A DNA stretch of 64,000 nt from Pohlia nutans. Taxonomy: Eukaryota > Streptophyta > Bryopsida > Bryales > Mniaceae. Positions 37,941-50,200 of the stretch are shown piece by piece; position 1 is the stretch's first letter; each line of letters opens with the position of its first letter. The notes below the pieces were generated by a model. That model had not been told where the DNA came from. It made no database searches and worked only from the letters and a program-made list of their open reading frames with translations. The DNA lies in assembly GCA_022496805.1 (NCBI GenBank), contig CM040093.1:374501-438500 (forward strand), written 5' to 3'. The position numbers and the translations under genes are program-made.

Positions 37941-39461
37941 CACTACTAGAAAATTCAACGTCTAAATCAATAGAGAAACGTTGATAATTTCTGTTGTTTC
38001 GGACGCGTTGTACAGTGGGGTGACACCAAAATTGTCACCTTGTGCAATTTCAGGGATAGTGCCCACACTGCTGCCAACTTTGACACCCTCCCGAGCGCTG
38101 GAAAATTGTTATTTATACATGAAATTTTAGACACAAAATCATTCGTATGTTGACAACATGTGTACCAAATTCCAAAGCTAGAAGATTGATAGAAAAAAAG
38201 ATATTCAAGATTTACTAACAAGGGGTAGTTGTAAGAAATGTTTCACAACTACCAACTTTGACACCTTCCCAAGGATTGAAGAATTATTTATTCTCACATG
38301 GAATTTTTGGAGTAGGAACATCTTTATGTTGTTTACACATGTGAAAAAATTCAAGTCCAAAAGACCCACAAAAAAATGATATTCCAAATCTACCAATAGG
38401 TGTAGTTGTGAGAAACAAAGGGGAGAATCGTCTCACAGCTTGGACAGCCTCCCTAGAGTTGAGTATTTGTTATTTCAACATGAAAGTTTTTTAACGTGTT
38501 ATCAACTTAAAAGTGATTTTGTGCCAAAAATTGCATTTTAAAATAACAAATTCCCAACCCTAGAGAGGCAGTCAAAGTTGTGAGACAATTTTCCTCTTTG
38601 TCTCTCACAACTACATATGTTGGTAGATTTGGAATATCATTTTTTTGTAGGTCTTTTAGACTTGAATTTTTCACATATGTAAACAACATAAAGATATTCC
38701 TACTCCAAAAATTCCATGTGAAAATAAATAATTCTTCAATCCTTAGGAGGGTGTCAAAGTTGGCAGCTGTGAAACATTTCTTACAACTACCCCTTGTTAG
38801 TAAATCTTGAATATCTTTTTTTCTATCAATCTTCTAGCTTTGGAATTTGGTACACATGTTGTCAACATAAGAATGATTTTGTGTCTAAAATTTCATGTAT
38901 AAATAACAATTTTCCAGCGCTCGGGAGGGTGTCAAAGTTGGCAGCAGTGTGGGCACTATCCTTGAAATTGCACATGGTGACAATTTCGGTGTCACCCCAC
39001 TGTACAAGAATTGTATTCAACAAATATTGTATAAAAAAGGGCCTACTCAAAAGTGGAAAATGGTTTGAAATCATGACTCATGGTTTTGAGGGTTAATTAA
39101 TTATATGGCATCAATATACCAACCTTGCTCTACTGCTATGGTATAAGAACATTCCAAAATCTTATAAACGTACGAAGTCGAGTCCATAAATTGCAAAAGA
39201 TTCCAAAAATTATAGAATATTCAAATAGAATCCAAAATATTCTAATATAGTTCAAAAGATGCCAAAAGATCCCAAAAACATTTTGGATTCTCTAAAAGCT
39301 TGTTGATTTGGTCATCGCACTGTTCAAATCAACAAAAAGTAGGTAACAATTTGTTAATTTTTACAAAAAGTTTAAAAATCAGTGAAATTAGTCATTGCAG
39401 TGCCCCAAACAACATAAATCAGTTGATTTTTTGTTGATTTGGTTACGATTTTCTAGTAGTG
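37941..39461. mobile_element. CACTA-ended foldback element, 1521 bp
   Basis: It starts with CACTACTAGAAAATTCAAC and ends with the inverted CTAGTAGTG, flanked by the 3-bp duplication GAT (37938-37940 and 39462-39464). Most of the interior is one long inverted repeat (38008-39007). No transposase is present, so it must depend on a CACTA transposase made elsewhere. Its outer ends match the small elements at 37279 and 40737. Confidence 0.85.
38008..39007. repeat. Long inverted repeat, two ~476-bp arms
   Basis: The left arm 38008-38483 and right arm 38532-39007 are near-perfect reverse complements around a 48-bp centre. Each arm consists of about three diverged direct units of ~190 bp, marked by CCAACTTTGACACC-like motifs. 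The mirror frames at 37967-38221 (minus) and 38794-39096 (plus) are just this repeat read twice. Transcription across it would yield a long hairpin RNA. Confidence 0.85.
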
Positions 39462-40110
39462 GATGAATCGGCCATGGCTGATTGATAGCTAAACGTATTT
39501 AAGAAAAACGGTAAAGCCAAACTATTTTTCTATTGGTTGGGGTTAATAGCTGATACACGTCTCCTCTTGCTTAAGTATATACAGTGACGAACAAAACTAA
39601 GTATTGATTTGAAACTTTTCCATTCAAACAACCATACCATGAGCATCAATGGGCAAAGTCCAAAAGTGAATATGCAAAAGGTGTAGTATGCGACATATAA
39701 CACATTACTATGGAAGTTTGAAGAAAAAATCAATTGTGATTTGAAAGAAAATGAATTTCAAAGTTAGCCATGTCTAAAACTCGGTTTTGTACGCTATAAT
39801 TCGGAACTACTTTAAATTGTGTCAATTTTTTCTTAGAGCTTCAAAAAACTTTTTGTGCCTTGGCATGTTGATATACATCATTTTAGATTGTTGTACACGA
39901 AAATTGAAGGAAGTTGACATTTATAGAATTTAAAATATTCACAATTTGACAAACATGCAAATGATGTTGGTTTTCATGATATTTGTATATTTTTTTGGAA
40001 TTGAGAGCATGAGACTGCATTGGCCATTGTATAGAGAGCATTGGTTGCAACATGAACCATTGTTACATCTTAATGCCCTTGCATTTGAAATAGTTGTTAA
40101 ACAAGCCAAT
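39462..40110. other. Intergenic, no gene seen
   Basis: AT-rich DNA with no recognised feature. Confidence 0.4.
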
Positions 40111-40114
40111 GCGT

Positions 40115-40440
40115 TCAATTTATATATTAGAGCTATATGATGCAGGTTTTTGGTCTAGGTTTTTTGTACAAAGACTAGAGTTCTTATCGCACATAATCAA
40201 TACAAAAAATCAAAAAAAAAAAACATATCATTTTCAATATCATCAAAAAGTTCAAAGCTGCCAGAAATTACATTGACTTTCATAAAATTGACAATTTTTT
40301 GATGATACTAAAATCGAAAAAATCAAGTTGTTCAATTGGTGGATTAATTATGTGCGTCATGAACTCTAGACCTTGTACAAAAAAGTTAGACCAAAAAACT
40401 GCATCATGCAACTCTAATATAGAAATCATTGAATTTATCA
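40115..40440. repeat. Inverted repeat, ~150-bp arms
   Basis: The arms at about 40115-40270 and 40285-40440 are inverted copies, sharing the TATATTAGAG, GATGCAG.TTTTTGGTCTA, TTTTGTACAA and CGCACATAAT motifs. They have diverged by an estimated one base in ten. Ends and duplication are not defined, so the element class is unknown. Confidence 0.7.
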
Positions 40441-40736
40441 TAGAAGAAAAATTGAATTGTCTTTTCAATGTTTTGTGTAATGTTGATTGGTTTAGGATGT
40501 TTATAATTTGAAGGGTGAGGATTTTTAACATTTAAGAATTGGTCATGTTTTTGGTGGAACAATAAGACTTTTTTTCCACATCCTTGAATGAAACGCCCAC
40601 ATAATTTCAGTCAATTGTTTTTACAAATCAACCATACTTCATAAAGTTTTATTGTATATTGATTTCTTTTGTTATGGGAACCTAATCATGTTAAATTTCT
40701 CATAGAAACATTTTTTTGGATAGATAATAGAAGTTG

Positions 40737-40908
40737 CACTACTAGAAAATTCAACTGTTTTGTTGATTCGGTCGCGTTGATAAGGGACACTTTTCTATTG
40801 ATTTGGTCGCGTTTTTGTTCAAATCAACAGATTTATGTCCAAATCAACAGAAAAGTATCTCTGATCAACGCGACTGAATCAACAGAACAGTTGGATTTTC
40901 TAGTAGTG
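40737..40908. mobile_element. CACTA-ended MITE, copy 2 (172 bp)
   Basis: Ends CACTACTAGAAAATTC and the inverted complement. The interior matches 37279-37449 (TTGATTCGGTCGCGTTGAT.AGGGACACTTTTCT). The flanks TTG and AAT do not form a duplication, so one flank has changed or been exchanged. Confidence 0.82.
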
Positions 40909-42726
40909 AATTCGGTTGATATTCAAAATAACTTTGGAGCAATAATGAGAGCGAGGTTTTAAATAGTTTAAAAGGATGATTTTGTGTAATTTTGTACATC
41001 TTAGACATACCTCACATTTTGATATTGGAAGGCGGGTTATCAAAGGTGAATTAATCAAATAATATTACAGACAGAATGTAGTGACACTCATAAATACACT
41101 ATGTCTATGACCTTCAATTATTCAAAAAGAATTGATCGATAATATTGTAATTGCACACTTTGAAAAATTATAATTAATTTTACAATAATTGAAAAAACAT
41201 GAAACAACTTGGTGTAAATGTGTCTTTTATCAACTTTTTTCAAAGAAACTATATAACAATGTTTGAATTGGTTCGTTTTCTTTTCATATTGACAATCGAT
41301 TTATAGATGGTCACTTTTAGCATTTGTTGCCTTAGTATGAAAAAGCCATAGACTTGTTCTATTAAACGTTCTTAAATGAGGTGGCTTTGAAAGTAAAATA
41401 ATAAATAAAATTATTACTTTAAGAAATATTTGACGTAAACTTGATGTCCATCCAATTTTGTGTTGCTTACATTATTTTTACCCCTTATGGTCCCAATGGA
41501 CATATTTTGAACATCTTTAGACTGCTTTCAACTTCAAAAAGATGTAATTGTTGCATTTGGTATCCAAATTCAATAAAATTTATTGGGAAAGATGCGTTTA
41601 CTCTTCTAGTTTGTATGTTAAGATTTTCAAGTCAATCCAAGATAACATGAATTTTTGGTAATCATTTTAGTACAAGGGGTTCAATTCTTTTTCACCAATT
41701 GAAAGTGCATTTTGATGACTGTCACTTTGGGAGCTTGTTTTTCCTTTATCGAATGTCCATTTACTATAAAAATTGTTGAGTTAGATTCCTCTTGAAGTCT
41801 ATAGATATTATCGTAAAAATTTCAAAATGTTACAAACCAATGTAGAATCTAATCATGTGATGTCAACACTTTGAACGTGAGTAAATCTTAGTGATACATG
41901 ACTCTTCCACATTATATTGGAGAGAACACCAAATAAAATGCAACACTCTCTTAAAGCAATTTGTTGTTAGCAAGTGATGTAATATTTTTTTAAATGAAAC
42001 ATTTGAGGTGAAATTATTCTTTCTCAAAATGCACAGAATTGCAAAAGGCTTTTAAAACTTGAGATGCTATTGCTACATGTTGAATGAATGCAAATGATCA
42101 AATGAAATATCATCTATATTCTATATGTTTCATCTTCATCACTCCAACATGGATTGTTTCAAAGTACATGAAATTTCATCCACATTTTACATATTTCATC
42201 CATATTCGACACTTCAGCGCATATCGCTTCCTTAAAGCACTCGGCCAATTTTTCCTTCAGTAAAACATGGTGTTGTAATGCAGAATTTCCAGCACTGCGC
42301 TTTTGAAAAAAAACTTTATAATAATATCCGTAATTCCCTTCGTTCTAGCATAATTCCCGCCGAACGCACATGGGCAATGCAAGGATTCAAACCCAAAATC
42401 ACAGAAAGGTACCAACTCCACTTCAAATCACAAATCCAATTATGATTTGTTGTTCCGTTGTGCTTCACGATGGGTGATCACCGTTTGCGTGAAAAGACTC
42501 TAAATCCCCCCAGACTCTAAAAACTGCGCCCCTATTTTGAACGTGTAGGGGCACACCTTAAAAAATAACCCCCTCTTCCAAAGGTTTTAAATTCCCAAGG
42601 GGGTCCCCGTAGATCAAATTTGGGCCGTCGGCACCAAATTTGCAAAAACATTTGCCAAAAAAAGACCCTAGAGGGCCCAAAATAGAAATTTCAGAAATTG
42701 GAGCCCATGAATGAGCAATGTTTGCA
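40909..42726. other. Intergenic, no gene seen
   Basis: AT-rich for the first 1.2 kb, then more GC-rich towards 42700. No protein-like frame recognised. Confidence 0.45.
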
Positions 42727-42957
42727 TCAACCCTTAAAGGTCCAAATTGGCCATTCCGGCCAGTATTATACGGCTATATTTCATTGTATTTGGAATGGTT
42801 CTACACCTCCTATGAATTTCATATCAAAAGTGAAGTTAAAATTCATGTCTACATGGTCTTAAAAGCTATTGGGATCTCAATTTGGAACTTTCTACTTACA
42901 ACAAATGTCAAATATACGGCAACGTATCTACTATCCCCAAGGACCTTTAAGGGTTAA
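42727..42957 (+). mobile_element. TTAA element, subfamily E, copy 3 (intact ends)
   Basis: 231 bp. Left flank TCAA (one change from TTAA), right flank TTAA (42954). Termini CCCTTAAAGGTCC and its exact complement GGACCTTTAAGGG. Left subterminal palindrome TGGCC/GGCCA around ATTCC. It sits directly upstream of the DRP3 promoter region. Confidence 0.88.
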
Positions 42958-43344
42958 CATCCGGGGAATTTAGAGTCGGGGTTTCGCGTGGGCATTGCGG
43001 GAAAAACGCCTCGGGCTTTATTCCCGCAACGCCCTTGCAAAGGGTGAGTGCCCTATACAAAAGACTGAAAGAATTAATTACAGGCAACTGCGCTGCTGAC
43101 ACGCAAGCGGCCACATGTACCACGGCAGTCCACCTAGGCCAATACGTTCCCGTGAAGTGTGCGCATGACGTTCTCACGAAGGGGAACTTCGTCTCTCTCC
43201 TCTCGCCAGCGACCTCCAGTTCCAGACCCTAATTCCTCTGTTGCTTCCGATCCACTACCCTTCTCGACAGTGAGCGAGCCGGGCGCCCCCACTTGTCCGT
43301 AATTAATTTCTATCTGTTCGTGTGCCCCGTCGTCTTTCTCCCAG

Positions 43345-44158
43345 GTATGTTGTTTCCTGCCTCAGTCTCTCTTTTTTCGCGCGCCTCTGGTGCACCGGAT
43401 TGCGGTTCAGGGAATTTGCGAGGGCTTGTTGTGTCAGCAACGACGGGCTTTGGCTCTGGATCTCGAGATTCTGTCGCCGGGTTTCGTGACTCTGCGTTGA
43501 TTCCGAATATTTTTCCCATGGTGTGGTTGCCAGGGTTTGAGGTTTTACGCATCTGAATTGCGCAGCGATGTTTCTTTTCACGATTGTTCAGATTTTGATT
43601 TTCTTTCTTGGCGGAGCGCGTGGTATGGTATGGTATGGGCTAGAGTACGAGATTTTCTGGTTCTTTTGCGCTTTTGTCGTTGTGCGTTCTGGTTGTCATC
43701 GCTTAGTTTATTATTCCGAGGCCAGTTTCTGCTTGCCTGATCCCTTTTGAATCAGTCTAGACTTTCTAGTATTGCGAAATGTTGGCTAGTGCATGCTTTT
43801 AATTCTATGCTTCTAGCAGGTTAAGAGGGAATTGGATAGGGTTGCGTTTTGTCGATTTGGACTCTCTGGAGGTCTCGGGTGGATGGGCTGATTGATAATA
43901 GCTTCATCTCAATTGAGGGAGTTGATACTGTTTGCGTTACTTAAAGCATTTAAACATCTGTAGGAGTATGTATAGAGCTTTGGAGAGATCTTTGGGTACA
44001 AGAGCCAATCTGTTGAGTTCATATTTTTCTCACTATATATGAATTTCTTCTGCAATTTCAACGTGGGAGGTAAAAGAGATCAGCATAGGTGATGGGTTTA
44101 GGTCCCTAACGGTTTTGGTATCCTCCACCTTCACGACATCGTCTACTGTGTGGTGCAG
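43345..44158 (+). other. Probable 5'-leader intron of DRP3
   Basis: CCCAG-GTATGT at 43344/43345 is a strong donor and GGTGCAG at 44158 an acceptor, 138 nt before the DRP3 ATG. The putative first leader exon (about 43190-43344) is pyrimidine-rich, as plant leaders often are. Inferred from motifs only. Confidence 0.55.
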
Positions 44159-44296
44159 GATGAAGTCTGAGACCGGGGTTTGAGCTCTTCAGTGTACTAC
44201 CAAGCCTCGTTGGTGAGTTCGATCTTCAGCAATAAATAGAGGACTGGAGTGGGAGGTACAAATTTGTTTACTCTGGAGGGGGGTAATTTGTCCGAT

Positions 44297-47200
44297 ATGT
44301 CACAGCCCGCAGCGACGGTGCCGGCAACGTCGGTGCCTGGATCGCCGTCCAGTGCACCTCCACCATCCCCTGCATCAGCTGCCTCCCCGGTTTTGGGGGA
44401 AGCCGTGATTCCATTGGTGAACAAGCTCCAAGACATATTCTCGCAGCTCGGTAGTGCTTCCACTATCGATTTACCGCAGGTGAGTATACTCGTTTCTTCT
44501 TTGTTTATAATAATTGCAGTCAAATTCGACGGAATTAGCTAGACGTGGCCTTGGGTGAAGTCATGAAGTATGTTGCAATGATTCTGGTTTTGCAGCTACT
44601 AATTGAAAATATGGTTTTCCGAGACGGTCTGCAAAGCTTTACAGTGACTTCATGGGCATTCCTCAAGCGTTTAAAGTCGGACGTGATACAGTATCTCTTG
44701 CACATGCAACCTATGTAAAGCTGTTAAAGCCTATGTTTTATTTCTGCACGAATATACTGGGAACTCTACCAATCTACCAAGTCAGTGTCTTGATCGAATT
44801 AGGACTACAAAGATGTTCGGGAATGCAAAGTGTCTAGTTCCTCGATTTCTAGTTGCTATAGGACCCAAGGTGGAGTTCAGAGATCTATGTTTGAAAGTTC
44901 AGATCGATTTTTCAGAAACTTGTAGAATTTGCGAATATGAGTATATGAATGAGTTCTCTCGGCATATAATTTTTATCGTATTCTATTTTTAGTCATCTCA
45001 AGAAAGTTGCAATTTGCAGGTAGCAGTGGTTGGGAGCCAAAGCAGTGGAAAATCCAGCGTCTTGGAGGCTCTTGTAGGGCGTGACTTCTTGCCAAGAGGT
45101 TCAGATATATGTACTCGACGGCCTCTAGTGCTACAGCTGGTGCAGACCTCACGAAGGCCTGAGGATCGAACTGAATTGGTAGAATGGGGCGAATTTCTAC
45201 ACATCCCAGGTCGGCGCTTTACAGATTTTGCAGCAATCCGTAAAGAGATTCAGGTGAAGTTGGAAGATGTCATTTTCCACAGTGTAGGGGCTTGGTATGC
45301 ATATAGGACCACCTAATTTATGCCGTTATTCATTTGGATGCCAAAGTCAAATGAAACGTTACGTACAGTGTTGATGTTTTAAAAAAGGTTTTCTACCTTT
45401 TGGGTTACAGGCTGAGACTGACAGGGAGCTTGGAACGAACAAGGGAATTTCTGAAAAGCAAATTCGGCTGAAGATTTTTTCTCCCAACGTTTTGAACATA
45501 ACGCTTGTGGACCTACCTGGGATTACCAAGGTGCCTGTTGGCGATCAACCCAATGATATTGAAGCACGTGTACGGACTATGATTTTGTCCTATATAAAGC
45601 ATGAGACTTGCATCATTCTGGCAGTCTCCCCAGCAAATGCAGACTTAGCAAATTCCGATGCTTTGCAAATGGCACGCATTGCCGATCCCGATGGTTTGTT
45701 TGCTGTCACCTATTTCTTCTTTAAGATAAATTCTTTTACTGTTAAGAACAATTATGTCTCGAAGTGTGACTATGAGCGCTAAGAATATCGAATGGAGCGA
45801 GGACTTGGCAAAAAAATCGATGTTGATTCATATATCTTATATTCTTCTGTTGTTGGAAGAAACAAATTAGTTTCAGGGTACTACTACAGATTACATAGGC
45901 ATGCTTGAAAGGTTAGCTGTAGGCAATTTGTCACTAATATAAACTGTACGATTCTCACTTGCAGGATCTCGAACCATTGGGGTCATCACAAAAGTATGTT
46001 GTCTTTGCTCTCTTCCTTTACTTATACCGTGACAATTGTGTTGCCTTAATGCATTTCTAGTGTCTTCGTTGATTTTAAATAGCTCATTTTTTTGAATCTC
46101 CTTATTATTAAGGTGCATCTTCCATCGAATTACAATGTATGTGCTTTTTGTCACAAAAGCAAGCTAGAACATCAATGCAGCATCAATATGTCCTCATGTT
46201 CAAATGCTCGTATTGGTTGTTTCTATTGTGTAGTTGGATATAATGGACAGAGGAACAGACGCACGAAATTTTCTTCTAGGAAATGTGATTCCATTACGAC
46301 TTGGCTACATTGGAGTTGTTAACAGGAGTCAAGAGGTACTTCTACTTGCTTGTTGGTTGGAGAATTCTAGTGGATGATGTACTGTTTCCGGCTCTAAATG
46401 CTAATTTTAAGCAAAGATTCAGAGCCGTGGTCTATATTGAGAGATCAACGTTGCAATATTGGAGCACTTTGTCTGATGGTCGGTGAGAATCGAATGCAAT
46501 TAGTTGAAACAATTTGAGCTTATATGTTTCTTGTTGCTATCTTTTTATAGGATATCATTGCAAACAAGTCCATTCGAGATGCTCTGGTCTATGAAGAGGG
46601 TTTTTTCAGAAGTAAACCTGTAAGTGGACATTGACTCGTTTGTCTTGCAACGACTGGGAGTGTTTACTGGTGCGAGTGGATGAAGTGTTTGATATCTTTT
46701 TAGTGCATAGTAGTCTATCTCGCTATTGTGGATTTTAAGAAATTTCATGATACTCAGTGAGTGTGTTTTCATTTGTTTGCTGTGTTGAGATATTTTGCTG
46801 GTTTTAATCTCTTCTAGGTGTATACGTTTGGCTGCCTGCCACTTCGATCTGAGAATCAATGACGTCTGGGGAATCTATTTATACTTTTACATTGGTTTAG
46901 GTAGCTGATGTATATGCACAGGACCGAAGGACAGTGTGCCCTGCAGAGTTGTTGCAAATATACGCTCGTTGAGTATCTAATACATGGGTTGTTCACAGGT
47001 ATACCATAATTTGGCTGACAGGTGTGGGGTTCCTCAACTGGCAATAAGATTGAATACGGTACTAGCTTGTTGCTTTATTGTTTTTAGATATACTTGTTTG
47101 TTGTATGTTCTGTGGTATTATCTGATGCTGTTGCCCGTCTGGTCACTCTCAAGCAAGGATTTAGCTAATTATAGCTCTTAGTCTCAGAAGGAGCGTCTAC

Positions 47201-50200
47201 GATTTTCAGACCTTTGTATAGCTTCCCTTTCCGTGGTCTTATTTTTAGTTGTCAAAAGCACATGTATTTGTGTATACGATTGCGCTCATATTCTTGTGTC
47301 TACCATTATCGAATTTTTTGTATCAAAATCCACAATTCTTCTGAGTTTGAGTTTTCTGCTGTGATTAACAGATTTTGGTGCAACATATTAAGTCGATACT
47401 CCCAGATTTGAAAGCCCGCATCAGTACTCAAATGATCACTCTCCAGAAAGAGCTTGCCAGTTATGGGGAACTCACTGAATCCAAGGTATATTTGAAATTG
47501 ATCTGAACGGCTCTCACCTTTTGACAATGAATCAATGTTTTGTAGTTACGCTTAAGTGCAGGTAGGTGCTGTTTAAATTGATGACATAATCTTTCTTCTG
47601 TTTCCTTTTACGTGGTAAGATATTAGCTGGGTTCTCTTAATGTTGGTAGGTGTTTTAGATGGTAGTGCGCAAGGGGGCATATGTACCAAAAGCTCATAGC
47701 TTTTGCTAATTGGTGAATTTATCATCTATATTGGAACCTTGGGTCCTTCACAACGATAAATGCTTTGTGAGACGCATAATTAATTCCGGAATTGAAGAAT
47801 ACAATGTTTAGACTCCAGATTGTTCTTTTTGTTCTAAATTTTTTTATTTGAAGAGTGATTCAAAGTTCTATTTGGCCAAAAGGGGCCACTTCCATACTTC
47901 CATAATGATACTTATAATACTCCAAATGAATCACTTTGGTATAGATCTTTTTAGGAAGTTGCTATTATTTGCCATGTAACTTCAAAGTTGACTTTCTATT
48001 ATTAATTCAGGAACTTAGGGTTAAATTTTACATGGAAATATCTGGATCGATTGGCTTGTTTTTGCTTCAAATAACATATGTAGCAGTGCTGTTAATAGGT
48101 TGGTGTTGTATTTTTGTTGAATCTTACGTTAATCCCTTAAAATAATGTGCTTGTTTGGCTTCAATACCGGTATTCTTGTATTTGTTCATTCATGTGCATC
48201 TCGATAATTTCAACTCTAGAGTAGAGGCTGATTAGGAAGATGTTGTGTGGATGTTGTCACAGTCAGGACAAGGAGCATTGCTGCTGAACATTCTCACGAA
48301 GTATTCTCATGGTATTTCCTTTTACCTGTATATGTATTACCTGGCACTTGTAATCCTTCCTTGAAAGACCCAGATAAATATGATGTCATTGTGAATTACT
48401 CTTCCAAGGGATATTTTTGAAAACCATAATAAATTAAATGGAGATCACCTCTTTTTTCCATGCAAATATTTTCTGTAGGCCTGTGCCACCTCTATGAATG
48501 TTGAGCCGTCAACTCATCTTTGTCGAACGTTTTTGTTCCAGGTTTTCAATCTGTTGTAGATGGAAAGAACGAAGAGATGTCCACTACAGAGCTTGCTGGG
48601 GGAGCCCGCATCCATTATATTTTTCAAGCTATTTTTGTGAGAAGTTTGGAGGTAATTTTTATTCCCAAAGAATGTTGATTCAGTTGAAGTAGTTTGGACT
48701 ATTTGCTAAATACTTAGATGTGGCCACTTTTGTTAATATTTTCGTTATACTCACTTCTACTTAGAAAATATGATTTTTTTTCAACGTGTTATATTGGTCT
48801 TTGATGTTGTTCTTAATATCAGATGATAAATGGTTTCAAAATGGGATGCACAAGAGCCTAAGATCTCGTTGCAAATGTCCATAGGCATTTATTCTAGACG
48901 ACCTTGACATTCGAGAATTCAACATTACCTTGTCGTGTCCTACATGCGTTTCACTAAAAGTACACTTGGGTTATAGCCTCTTACGTGTGTTTCTTGTGCA
49001 TCGGTTTTCTTATTGTTGTGAAAATGGCCATTATTTCTGTTGTTTGCACTTATTACGGCTTGAATCCTTGTCAACGCAGGAGGTTGATCCATGTGATGAT
49101 TTGAACGACGATGATATACGAACAGCTATTCAAAATGCTACGGGACCCAAAAATGTACTTTTCGTACCTGAGGTATGACTAGTTTCACACAAAATTGAAC
49201 CCTTGAATTGTGTAATTATAGTACAACTCATAAACATTTAATACGAAAGATAGTGTTTTGTGAATGCATTATACAATCTTTAAAGAAATTTCCTTTGAGT
49301 AAATACATATTTTCTCGGCTGATAGATTGTCAAGGATGCCTTTCATGAGCAAACAAAGTAACTCTTGAGGATTCATCATGTCTCTAGATTACACTTTCTG
49401 CTTTTGTTGAGTTATGCTCACAGTAGTATGTCCATGTTTGTAGCAAGGAAGCTGGTGCCTCAATTATTGTGCTTTTGCCTTTCCAGGTGCCATTTGAGTT
49501 GCTAGTTCGTCGGCAGATTGCTCGATTATTGGAGCCCAGTCTACAGTGTGCTCGCTTCATTTATGATGAGCTTGTGAAGGTATCCATTTGCAGGCTTTCC
49601 TGGTTTTAATTCAAAATTTTGGAGTATATTTATTACGGTAGTAGTTGCAGCATCTTCTGTATTTAATGAACTGCAACCGATTGCTAGACGTTTTATCTGA
49701 GGTTTCCATCACATGGTTAACTGGCATATTTGGTTACCTGGACAGACCTACTTTGTCCTGTATGTGCTTAATGCTTGTGTGTCATGATGAGATCCTTCCT
49801 TTTTCATAGGGATATTCATTTGGTGTTGTGGTTATTGCAATATTTAGATTTCACACAGGTGTGAAACTCATGAGCTGCAACGGTTCCCACAATTACGAAG
49901 ACGTATTGAGGAAGTGGTAGCTAGTTTCCTGCGTGAAGGTTTATCTCCTGCAGAGACCATGATTGGTCATCTTATTGAAATGGAGGTAATTGAAACTCCG
50001 TTACTAAACTTTCATTGTGGCTGTTGCTGGGATTGCTCAGTCGATTGCTAACTATCTGGTTGTGGTACAAAACTATGATGTTTCTTTGAATAGTGAAAGA
50101 TGTAATGTTTCTTTGTGATCTTTCAATAGGTGTTGAGTTATGCTTCTTGATCAGAACTGTCTATTCTTCTAAATAGCGATACATGTTACAAGGAATTTAG

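Noticed and set aside
37967..39096. Two nearly identical proteins on opposite strands (37967-38221 and 38794-39096)
   Set aside because: They are the two arms of one inverted repeat. No domain, and the identity comes from the DNA structure.
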